DNA of 11,665 nucleotides from UPXZ01 sp035402725 (GTDB lineage Bacteria > Bacteroidota > Bacteroidia > Bacteroidales > Paludibacteraceae): positions 1 through 11,665 of the forward strand of contig DAONDU010000082.1 of assembly GCA_035402725.1 (NCBI GenBank). The letters are read 5' to 3'. This document shows, in pieces, positions 6,407 through 11,665 of the stretch (position 1 is its first letter; every line of letters begins with the position of its first letter). Both the position numbers and the translations under genes were made by a program. The notes below the pieces were generated by a model. That model ran no database searches. It worked only from the letters and a program-made list of their open reading frames with translations, and was not told where the DNA came from.

Positions 6407-7435
6407 ATGGCAGAAGAAATAATAATCGAAGGTAAGAAAGTATCTCTTTACGAAATAAAAAACAATAAAGGGATGTCGGCTGTAATTACTAATTATGGTG
6501 CACGTGTTGTGAAGCTTTGGGTTCCTGACCGGAACGGGGAGTTGGCTGATGTGGTTTTGAGTTTTGATACACTCGAAGAAATTACAACCAAAGAAACCTA
6601 TTTCAATTCAACCTGCGGACGTTTTGCCAACCGTATTAAGGATGGTAAATTCACACTCGACGGCAAAGAATACAGCCTCGCGATCAACAACGGGCCTAAT
6701 CACCTGCATGGTGGACTGGTTGGTTTCAATATGCGTGTCTGGGAAGTTAAATCAACTACAGACAATGCAATTGTGCTTTATTATTTTTCGCCTGATGGTG
6801 AAGAAGGTTATCCGGGAAATATGGACGTGACTGTAACTTACGAGTTAACGGACGACAATGAACTTAAGATTCACTACGAAGCTACTACCGATAAGCCTAC
6901 GATTGCAGGATTTACGAATCATTCCTACTTCAATCTGAAAGGAGCCGGCGAAGGCACTGTACGTGACCATATTCTCCAGTTAAATGCCGATTTTCATACT
7001 GCACTCGATGACAACACTTGTCCTACAGGCGAAGTTTTGAAAGTGGATGGAACTCCCTATGATTTCCGTGAACCGACACTGATTGAGGAAAGAATTGACA
7101 ATCCTGTTTATGCATCCAACCGAGGATTAGACGACAACTGGGTCATACGCAGAAACCAACCGCATGAACTGGCACTGGCAGGATATATCTATGAGCCGAA
7201 AAGCGGCAGGAAAATGGAAGTACTCACCACAAAACCGGGTGTTCAGATTTATGCTGCCAACTGGGTGGAAAAACAAACCGGAAAATACGGCAAACAATAC
7301 GATGCGCAATGTGCTGTTTGTCTTGAAGCTCAAGGCTTTCCGGCATCACCGGTCTATCCGCATTTCCCGTCACCGGTATTACGTCCGGGACAAAAATACG
7401 ACGAATGGTGTATCTACAAATTCTCCGTTGAATAA
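6407..7435 (+). CDS. galM: Aldose 1-epimerase (galactose mutarotase)
   Basis: 342 residues, typical for the family. It interconverts beta- and alpha-D-galactose, supplying the alpha anomer to GalK. The family residues are present: Arg72 in GRFANRI (71-77), His99 in GPNHLHGG (96-103), the catalytic acid His172 in NHSYFNLKG (171-179) and the catalytic base Glu307 in CLEAQGFP (305-312), followed by FPSPVLRPGQKYDEW. No signal peptide, so this is the cytoplasmic form rather than the exported GalM paralogue found in many Bacteroidota. The ATG at 6407 is the start that gives MAEEIIIEGK; no Shine-Dalgarno is apparent. It is downstream of galK in the same direction and probably shares its transcript, with the intervening hairpin setting relative levels. 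A rho-independent terminator follows at 7463-7499. Confidence 0.96.
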   Translation: MAEEIIIEGKKVSLYEIKNNKGMSAVITNYGARVVKLWVPDRNGELADVVLSFDTLEEITTKETYFNSTCGRFANRIKDGKFTLDGKEYSLAINNGPNHLHGGLVGFNMRVWEVKSTTDNAIVLYYFSPDGEEGYPGNMDVTVTYELTDDNELKIHYEATTDKPTIAGFTNHSYFNLKGAGEGTVRDHILQLNADFHTALDDNTCPTGEVLKVDGTPYDFREPTLIEERIDNPVYASNRGLDDNWVIRRNQPHELALAGYIYEPKSGRKMEVLTTKPGVQIYAANWVEKQTGKYGKQYDAQCAVCLEAQGFPASPVYPHFPSPVLRPGQKYDEWCIYKFSVE

Positions 7436-7462
7436 GATATTTTTCATAAGTTTTAATGATGG

Positions 7463-7499
7463 AAACGGTTTTGTGCTTACGGGTGTAAAACCGTTTTTT
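7463..7499 (+). terminator. galM terminator overlapping the 3' end of the convergent epimerase gene
   Basis: AAACGGTTTT (7463-7472) and AAAACCGTTT (7487-7496) are perfect 10-base inverted repeats with a 14-base loop, followed by more T (a run of six T including the stem end). The U-tract lies only on the plus strand, so it serves galM. The right arm and loop lie inside the coding region that ends at 7477 on the minus strand. A smaller hairpin CCTGA/TCAGG (7500-7513) follows directly. Confidence 0.75.
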
Positions 7500-8499
7500 C
7501 CTGATTTTTCAGGTCAAAATCACATATTTCCAGAATACACTCACGAATCGGTGTAAATGTAAATTCAAACCGGGACAAAAATTTTTTGCAGGAATATTCT
7601 TTCCTGCTGATGGAGATGCTGGCTGAAGAACGGTCAATCAATGGGGTGAAGCCAGCTATTTTCCCAATAATTTCAAGAACACCGGCTAAAGGAATCAGCA
7701 ATTTTCCGAAACCGATAAACGGGCGGTATGTATGATATCCTTCAGCCATCCATCGGAGAATATCCCTATGATAACAATTTTCTCCAGCAATGATAAAACG
7801 CTCACCGTTTATGTTGCTGTTCATCAGCAATATCATTGCCTTGCATACATCACGCACATCTACATAAGCCGTTTTGCCGAATGTATAAAACGGCAATCCT
7901 TTTTTTGCCAGTTTGAAAAGCTCGCCACTTCCGGTCATCTTTTTCGAAATGCCAAGAATTACACCCGGATTGACAATCACTGCATTCAAACCTTTCTGAA
8001 TACCTTTTTCAATTTCTTTCTCAGCCAGCATTTTGCTTTCTGAATAGGTTGAAACCGGCTTGTCCGGCTCGATGGGTGTATTTTCATCAATCGGTCCGTG
8101 GCTGATGTCATCAGAAACAGCCGCAATGGAACTTACAAAACACAGTTTCTTCACCTTGTTGCACAGAGCTGCATTCACTACATTTTCAGTTCCTTTGGCA
8201 TTGGTCAGGATCATTTCGTTGTAGTTTTTGCCTAAATTGACTATGGCGGCGCAATGGTAAATATATTCCATCCCCTCAAACGCCCTTTTCAGACTATTGA
8301 AATTGAGCACATCACCTTTCACCCAGTCAACCCGACTGAGGTATTGGTCGGGTGTATTGGTGTAAAACTCAAACACGGTTCTCAGATCAGTTGTATTTGA
8401 ATTGCTGCGTGTCAAAGCAGAAATTCGCCCGTTGGATTGGAGCAGATACCAGATCAGATGTCCTCCAACCATACCTGTTGCTCCTGTTACTAATATCAT
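7477..8499 (-). CDS. NAD(P)-dependent epimerase/reductase of the extended SDR family
   Basis: 340 residues from the ATG at 8499 (MILVTGATG). The open frame continues upstream to 8676, but that stretch is over the divergent gene and the promoter, and the Rossmann strand starts exactly at this Met, so 8499 is the start. Motifs: the nucleotide loop TGATGMVGG (5-13), a serine in FVSSIAAV (121-128), and the catalytic YxxxK (Tyr152, Lys156 in TYSESKMLAEK). KGDVLNFNSL and HCAAIVNLG are also usual for extended SDRs. It resembles dihydroflavonol-4-reductase/3-beta-HSD-like enzymes more than UDP-galactose 4-epimerase, in spite of the galK-galM neighbours: PGVILGISKKMTGSGELFKL and the substrate domain do not look like GalE. 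Convergent with galM and divergent from the LOG gene. Substrate not predictable. Confidence 0.88.
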   Translation of the reverse strand: MILVTGATGMVGGHLIWYLLQSNGRISALTRSNSNTTDLRTVFEFYTNTPDQYLSRVDWVKGDVLNFNSLKRAFEGMEYIYHCAAIVNLGKNYNEMILTNAKGTENVVNAALCNKVKKLCFVSSIAAVSDDISHGPIDENTPIEPDKPVSTYSESKMLAEKEIEKGIQKGLNAVIVNPGVILGISKKMTGSGELFKLAKKGLPFYTFGKTAYVDVRDVCKAMILLMNSNINGERFIIAGENCYHRDILRWMAEGYHTYRPFIGFGKLLIPLAGVLEIIGKIAGFTPLIDRSSASISISRKEYSCKKFLSRFEFTFTPIRECILEICDFDLKNQEKTVLHP

Positions 8500-8525
8500 T
8501 TTTAAGTCAATATTTGAATATGTTT

Positions 8526-8559
8526 CAAAAATACGGAAAGAAAAACGTAATTTTGCAAA
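8526..8559 (-). promoter_or_regulatory. Promoter of the SDR gene (TTTG / TATTTTTG, minus strand)
   Basis: On the minus strand TTTG (8559-8556), 22 bases, then TATTTTTG (8533-8526) fit the Bacteroidota -33/-7 pattern. Transcription would begin near 8519, giving a leader of about 20 bases before the ATG at 8499. Its -33 element is one half of the TTTTGCAAAA palindrome whose other half is the -7 end of the divergent promoter. Confidence 0.6.
8548..8555 (+). promoter_or_regulatory. -7 box TAATTTTG of the LOG-family gene
   Basis: TAATTTTG followed by CA is a full TAnnTTTG(CA) match, about 30 bases before the ATG at 8586. TTTC at 8522-8525, 22 bases upstream, is a one-mismatch -33 element. The box overlaps the palindrome 8551-8560 used by the divergent promoter. 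Confidence 0.65.
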
Positions 8560-8585
8560 AATTACAAAATAATCGGGAGTAAAAT

Positions 8586-9164
8586 ATGCAGAATATTTGT
8601 GTTTATTGTGCTTCAAGCAGTAAAATCGATTCAAAGTATTTCGAAACAGCCCGTGAGCTGGGAGCGATACTGGCAAAGAATGATTTGCGGTTGATTTACG
8701 GTGGCGGATCAGTGGGAGTGATGGGTGTCCTGGCCAATAGTGTGCTCGAAGACGGCGGAAAAGTAACCGGAGTGATCCCTCAGTTTATGTGTGATGCCGA
8801 ATGGCAGCACGATGGATTGACCGAACTTGTGATTACTGAAACGATGCACGAACGTAAGGAAAAAATGGCTTTGTTAGGTGATGCTGCAGTGGCGCTCCCG
8901 GGAGGATGTGGCACCCTCGAAGAGTTGCTCGAGATTATTACCTGGAAACAACTCGGCATTTACACAAAACCCATTGTGATAGTTAATGTGAACGGCTATT
9001 ACAATCATTTGATTGCACAATTTCAGCAAGCTGCCGATGAACTCTTCATGCGTCCACAGCATCTGCAAATGTGGACAGTAGTAGATTCTGCCGGACAAAT
9101 ACTGGATGCTATTGCCAATGCGTATAGCTGGGATGAAAACCTGCGTCAGTACGCGAAAATTTAG
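8586..9164 (+). CDS. LOG-family protein, likely nucleoside 5'-monophosphate phosphoribohydrolase (TIGR00730 type)
   Basis: 192 residues, usual for the short bacterial LOG family. It has the nucleotide-binding GGGSVGVMG (39-47), the conserved MHERKEKM (87-94) and the signature PGGCGTLEEL (105-114) with the catalytic Glu in GTLEE. Characterised relatives remove ribose 5-phosphate from AMP or from cytokinin nucleotides; in most bacteria outside plant associates the physiological substrate is unsettled, so 'lysine decarboxylase', an old label for this fold, should not be used. The start at 8586 has GGGAG at 8575-8579, one of the few Shine-Dalgarno-like sites in the window. DUF4271 follows after 27 bases with no promoter of its own visible, so the two are probably co-transcribed. 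Confidence 0.93.
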   Translation: MQNICVYCASSSKIDSKYFETARELGAILAKNDLRLIYGGGSVGVMGVLANSVLEDGGKVTGVIPQFMCDAEWQHDGLTELVITETMHERKEKMALLGDAAVALPGGCGTLEELLEIITWKQLGIYTKPIVIVNVNGYYNHLIAQFQQAADELFMRPQHLQMWTVVDSAGQILDAIANAYSWDENLRQYAKI

Positions 9165-9191
9165 AATAGACAGTTAAAAATCAGTAATATA

Positions 9192-10004
9192 ATGCCCGCA
9201 TCCGATAGCATCATAAAACTTGTTGATACTACAGCCAGACTAACCACTGATACGCTTGCTGTGTCCGATAGCCTTTCGAAAGCAGATTCGATTGCAGGTA
9301 TCGATTCGATTAAACTGGCAGCGTCACTTCCGCCTTCCGGGATGGAAGGTATTAAACTCGCGTCATTACCTGCGAATGAATCCTGGGTTTTTATTGTTCT
9401 GCTGGTTTTATTTCTTTTTTATGTTGGAAGTTTGCTCAAGTCTGGAGGAGAATTTCTGCAAAATTTACGATCTACTTTCAAACATAATTATACATGGGGT
9501 ACTTCCAGTGTTTCCACACTTAATTATCTTCAGTCCAGGATATTGATTATTCTTTGCTCTGTAGGGATTTTTTCGTTACTTATACAAGAATTTTTATTTG
9601 TTATGCCCGAAAATTTCGAGTTAAAAACATTTTTCCTTTCAGTGGGGGTAACTTCCGGGTTTTATTTGCTTAAGCTTTTGCTGTTCCAGATGGTGGGAAA
9701 TGTGTTTTTCGATAAAAAAACAGTACTTAACTATCAGAACATTTATTTTAATTTTCTGAGTTTGTTCGGTATTGTTCTTTTACCCGTGTTATTTTTATAC
9801 ACTTATCAACCTTTGTCGTGGAAGTTACCTCTCGAAATTATTACGGGATTACTTTTGGGATGTTTTTATGTTTTGCTAATAATAAAGTTGTGTCAGGTTT
9901 TTTATACAAAAAAATTAGCACTATTTTATATTTTTCTGTATCTTTGCACGCTCGAAATTCTACCCCTTTTGGTTTTATTTCGGGTATATGAATTGGTTAT
10001 CTGA
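9192..10004 (+). CDS. DUF4271 family integral membrane protein
   Basis: 270 residues. The first 60 residues are a polar tail rich in Asp, Ser, Thr and Leu (DSIIKLVD, DSLSKADSIAGIDSIKLA), without a cleavable signal. About six hydrophobic helices follow: 65-82, 116-136, 147-168, 186-204, 214-235 and 241-264. Landmarks include ESWVFIVLLVLF, NYLQSRILIILCS, LLKLLLFQMVGNVFFD and YTKKLALFYIFLYLCTLEILP. This topology and the position directly before the hemD-like gene match DUF4271, a Bacteroidota protein of unknown role. No catalytic motif is seen; a transporter or envelope role would be a guess. A -7 promoter box for the next gene lies inside its last 70 bases. The start at 9192 lacks a good ribosome site but is the first Met of a frame that fits the family. 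Confidence 0.8.
   Translation: MPASDSIIKLVDTTARLTTDTLAVSDSLSKADSIAGIDSIKLAASLPPSGMEGIKLASLPANESWVFIVLLVLFLFYVGSLLKSGGEFLQNLRSTFKHNYTWGTSSVSTLNYLQSRILIILCSVGIFSLLIQEFLFVMPENFELKTFFLSVGVTSGFYLLKLLLFQMVGNVFFDKKTVLNYQNIYFNFLSLFGIVLLPVLFLYTYQPLSWKLPLEIITGLLLGCFYVLLIIKLCQVFYTKKLALFYIFLYLCTLEILPLLVLFRVYELVI
9939..9946 (+). promoter_or_regulatory. Intragenic -7 box TATCTTTG, possible hemD promoter
   Basis: TATCTTTG followed by CA is a full match to TAnnTTTG(CA) inside the DUF4271 coding region, 85 bases before the TTG start at 10031. A clear -33 element is missing. It overlaps codons for LYLCT, so chance is possible, but the extended match through CA makes it worth noting. Confidence 0.4.
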
Positions 10005-10030
10005 AGTTTTATTTTAAAAAATTTAGCGCC

Positions 10031-10792
10031 TTGAAAATCAAAAAGATACTTGTTTCGCAGCCCCGTCCGACTACCGAAAAATCTCCTTATTTCGATATAA
10101 TCGATAAGTATAGCGTAAAAATAGATTTTCGTCCGTTTATCAAAGTTGAACCTGTTACTGCAAGGGAATTTAGATCACAGCATGTTAATATTCTTGATCA
10201 CACGGCAATTATTTTTAATGCGCGGCATGGAATTGATCATTTTTTCAGATTGTGTGAAGAAATGAGGATTACTGTTCCTGAAACGATGAAGTATTTTTGT
10301 GTATCCGAAACTGTTGCTCTTTATCTACAGAAATATATACAATACAGGAAAAGAAAAATCTTTTTCAGTCCTACCGGTAAGTTTCCTGATTTAATTACTG
10401 TGTTGAACAAACATCACGAGGAAAAATTCCTGTATATAACTTCAGATATCCGCAATGAAGAAACCATGTCAATACTCGAGAACTCAAAAGTAAGCTTTTC
10501 TCAGGGTATTATGTACCGTACAGTGAGTAATAATTTCGCTCCGGATGAACCTTTCGATTATGATATGCTTATTTTCTTCAGTCCGGCCGGAATCAAATCG
10601 CTGCTTGAAAATTTCCCGAATTTCGAACAGGGAGAAATTCAAATCGGATGTTTTGGAGCCATTACAGCGCAGGCTGTACGCGATTCCGGACTGAGACTTG
10701 ATCTGGAAGTTCCGTCACCCGGAGTTCCTTCTATGACCATGGCGCTTGATAATTATCTGAAAGAAGCCAAAAAGAATAACGGCAAAAAGTAA
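10031..10792 (+). CDS. hemD: Uroporphyrinogen-III synthase-like protein (HemD family), TTG start
   Basis: 253 residues. The family converts hydroxymethylbilane to uroporphyrinogen III for haem, cobamide and sirohaem synthesis. The sequence has the two-domain HemD form: N-terminal IKKILVSQPRP (3-13) and TAIIFNARHGIDHFF (58-72), then YDMLIFFSPAGIKSL (177-191) and IGCFGAITAQAVRDSGL (205-221), the conserved 'FFSPxGv' and 'IGxxTaxAvrxxGl' regions. It resembles, from memory, the Bacteroides proteins of this locus over its full length. The only start that keeps the conserved N-terminus is TTG at 10031; no in-frame ATG lies nearby upstream. HemD proteins are poorly conserved, so activity is likely but not proven by sequence. 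It lies 26 bases after DUF4271 and is followed by a terminator hairpin at 10829. Confidence 0.85.
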   Translation: MKIKKILVSQPRPTTEKSPYFDIIDKYSVKIDFRPFIKVEPVTAREFRSQHVNILDHTAIIFNARHGIDHFFRLCEEMRITVPETMKYFCVSETVALYLQKYIQYRKRKIFFSPTGKFPDLITVLNKHHEEKFLYITSDIRNEETMSILENSKVSFSQGIMYRTVSNNFAPDEPFDYDMLIFFSPAGIKSLLENFPNFEQGEIQIGCFGAITAQAVRDSGLRLDLEVPSPGVPSMTMALDNYLKEAKKNNGKK

Positions 10793-10828
10793 GTGCACAG
10801 ACTGAAAATCAGCTAAATATATCCGGAT

Positions 10829-10874
10829 ATCCCAAATGTATCGAAATTTTCGTACTTTTGGGATGTCTTTTTTT
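10829..10874 (+). terminator. Rho-independent terminator after hemD, containing the rnpA promoter box
   Basis: ATCCCAAATGTA (10829-10840) pairs with TACTTTTGGGAT (10853-10864) at 11 of 12 positions; the inner CGAAA (10842-10846) and TTTCG (10848-10852) extend the stem almost to the centre. After GTC comes a run of seven T (10868-10874). This is a complete terminator 36 bases after the hemD stop. Confidence 0.75.
10853..10860 (+). promoter_or_regulatory. rnpA -7 box TACTTTTG inside the terminator stem
   Basis: TACTTTTG matches TAnnTTTG and forms most of the right arm of the hemD terminator. Transcription would start near 10865-10869, giving a short leader of about 15-20 bases before the ATG at 10884. 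No clear -33 element is seen. Confidence 0.55.
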
Positions 10875-10883
10875 AATAATCTG

Positions 10884-11291
10884 ATGAATACATTCCCTAA
10901 AAAAGAGCATCTTTGTGGTGAGAAAATCATTACACGACTTCACCAGCAAGGTCGGGCTTTTATAGCTTTTCCTTACAGGGTGGTGTATTTGGTAGCTGAT
11001 GAAAATGAAACAGAGCCTGTACGCGTGATGATTTCTGTCCCCAAAAAACGCTTCAAACACGCGGTGGACAGAAACAGAATAAAAAGACTTACCCGTGAAG
11101 TTTACCGGCTTAATAAACACGAAATTACAAAATTCGCACTGGAACATAACCTGAAATTTCATTTGTCTTTTCAGTATGTAAGCAATGAAGAGGAAAGTTT
11201 TGAAATGCTTGAAAAGAAAATGAAACTTGCGCTGAAAAAATTAATCCTTAATTTTTCTGAACCGAACTGCAAAAATGAAACAACTCCTTAA
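10884..11291 (+). CDS. rnpA: Ribonuclease P protein component
   Basis: 135 residues from the ATG at 10884 (MNTFPKKEHL). An upstream in-frame ATG at 10836 and one at 10863 give longer versions, but both lie within the hemD terminator and at or before the TACTTTTG promoter box, and the family's N-terminus (basic residues, then L-x-x-KKI/GEKII) begins at MNTF. The protein binds the RNase P RNA and helps 5' maturation of tRNA. The RNA-binding core is intact: FPYRVVYLV (29-37), ISVPKKRFKHAV (50-61) and the RNR motif RNRIKRLTRE (63-72). The C-terminal region is longer and more charged than in Proteobacteria, as in other Bacteroidota. The gene overlaps yidD by 17 bases, so translation is likely coupled. 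Confidence 0.93.
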   Translation: MNTFPKKEHLCGEKIITRLHQQGRAFIAFPYRVVYLVADENETEPVRVMISVPKKRFKHAVDRNRIKRLTREVYRLNKHEITKFALEHNLKFHLSFQYVSNEEESFEMLEKKMKLALKKLILNFSEPNCKNETTP

Positions 11292-11529
11292 AATACTCGA
11301 ATTCATTGTGCTGATACCCATATACTTTTACCGGTATGCTATCTCGCCGCTGAAGCATCCCTCATGCCGATATACTCCCACCTGTTCGGAATATGCGATA
11401 CAGGCCATCAAAAAGCATGGAATCCTTAAAGGCATCTGGCTAGGAACCCACAGGATACTAAGTTGCAATCCCTGGGGAGGGAGCGGGTATGATCCTGTAC
11501 CTGAAAAATTCAGTTTCAAAAAAAAATAG
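11275..11529 (+). CDS. yidD: YidD, membrane protein insertion efficiency factor
   Basis: 84 residues, normal for the family. The conserved blocks are all present: YRYAISP (19-25), CRYTPTCSEYA (31-41) with Cys31 and Cys37, HGILKG (48-53), RILSCNPW (60-67) with Cys64, and GYDPVP (71-76). It is a small membrane-associated protein thought to assist the YidC insertion pathway; an N-terminal amphipathic or hydrophobic stretch (4-18) fits membrane attachment. The start ATG at 11275 lies inside the end of rnpA (17-base overlap in another frame), the common rnpA-yidD arrangement. The neighbouring yidC and rpmH found here in many other bacteria are absent, as is usual in Bacteroidota. Confidence 0.95.
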   Translation: MKQLLKILEFIVLIPIYFYRYAISPLKHPSCRYTPTCSEYAIQAIKKHGILKGIWLGTHRILSCNPWGGSGYDPVPEKFSFKKK

Positions 11530-11537
11530 TATCTTTG
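11530..11537 (+). promoter_or_regulatory. -7 box TATCTTTG directly after yidD
   Basis: TATCTTTG followed by CG matches TAnnTTTG. It begins on the base after the yidD stop codon and would start a transcript near 11543, leaving a leader of about 110 bases before the ATG at 11656. Confidence 0.55.
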
Positions 11538-11565
11538 CGCCCGCTATTTGTGATATGTCTTTCCG

Positions 11566-11573
11566 AAGGAGGT
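11566..11573 (+). promoter_or_regulatory. Full-strength Shine-Dalgarno sequence AAGGAGGT in a leader
   Basis: AAGGAGGT is fully complementary to the standard 16S 3' end, in a window where start sites mostly lack such a motif. No ATG or GTG start follows at 4-12 bases. The only codon at good spacing (7 bases) is CTG at 11581, opening a 16-codon frame that ends at 11631 (RQNYNCNNKLIHTCA after the start). Whether this is a leader peptide, a ribosome standby or decoy site, or chance is open. Confidence 0.35.
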
Positions 11574-11655
11574 ATTAATCCTGAGACAAAATTACAATTG
11601 CAACAATAAATTAATCCACACGTGTGCTTGAATACCACGTTAAAAAAACAAGAAA

Positions 11656-11665
11656 ATGAAAAAAC
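11656..11665 (+). CDS. Possible start of the next gene (only Met-Lys-Lys visible)
   Basis: ATGAAAAAA begins 10 bases before the window end, after the A-rich AAAAAAACAAGAAA typical of Bacteroidota start regions and downstream of the TATCTTTG box. Three codons are visible, so the product cannot be named. MKK at the start would fit a signal peptide but also many other proteins. Confidence 0.4.

Noticed and set aside
7164..7556. 130-residue plus-strand frame over the end of galM
   Set aside because: Out-of-frame shadow of galM running through its terminator; the composition (Arg, Lys, His rich) is typical of a shadow frame.
7477..8499. galE (UDP-galactose 4-epimerase) because of galK-galM next door
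   Set aside because: The gene is convergent to the gal genes and its motifs and substrate domain look like dihydroflavonol-reductase-type SDRs rather than GalE.
8500..8676. N-terminal extension of the SDR protein up to 8676
   Set aside because: It is antisense to the LOG gene, has no SDR similarity, and lies upstream of the TATTTTTG promoter box; the fold begins at the Met at 8499.
10836..10883. Longer rnpA start
   Set aside because: It lies inside the hemD terminator and at or before the promoter box; the family N-terminus begins at 10884.

Overview
The window looks like chromosomal core sequence from a Bacteroidota bacterium, most likely of the order Bacteroidales. Evidence for this: (i) repeated promoter elements of the Bacteroidota form TAnnTTTG upstream of genes; (ii) mostly A/T-rich start regions without a Shine-Dalgarno sequence; (iii) the gene run DUF4271 - hemD-like - rnpA - yidD, which from memory is a typical neighbourhood in this phylum. 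I see no insertion sequence, phage gene, CRISPR array, tRNA or rRNA. No stretch above 300 bases lacks a gene; the longest gap is 4401-4612.

Left part (1-4400). The 3' part of a MEMO1-AMMECR1 fusion gene (plus strand) runs head-on into a minus-strand gene for the AmmeMemoRadiSam radical SAM enzyme, with no base between the two stop codons. Behind the radical SAM gene, on the same strand and probably in one transcript (universal stress protein -> serine hydrolase -> radical SAM), lie an exported class A beta-lactamase-like protein that lacks two canonical catalytic motifs and a DUF2007-Usp-Usp fusion. The three AmmeMemoRadiSam domains form a widespread set whose joint biochemical function is, to my knowledge, not settled. 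This is the best candidate here for an incompletely described system.

Middle part (4401-8585). A small single-pass membrane protein is followed by galK-galM (galactokinase, aldose 1-epimerase), the first steps of galactose use. galK has a clear TAnnTTTG box and a 24-bp A/T-rich near-palindrome just upstream. A strong hairpin lies between galK and galM. The galM terminator hairpin is built partly from the 3' end of the convergent gene for an extended SDR epimerase/reductase. That gene and the following LOG-family gene are divergent, and their promoters interlock around a shared TTTTGCAAAA palindrome.

Right part (8586-11665). LOG-family phosphoribohydrolase, a six-helix DUF4271 membrane protein, a uroporphyrinogen-III synthase-like protein (TTG start), RNase P protein (rnpA) and YidD (membrane protein insertion factor) lie on the plus strand. 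The hemD terminator stem contains the rnpA promoter box, which also corrects the rnpA start to 10884. The window ends in the long leader of a next gene (start about 11656). That leader carries an unusually strong Shine-Dalgarno sequence not followed by any ATG at usable distance.
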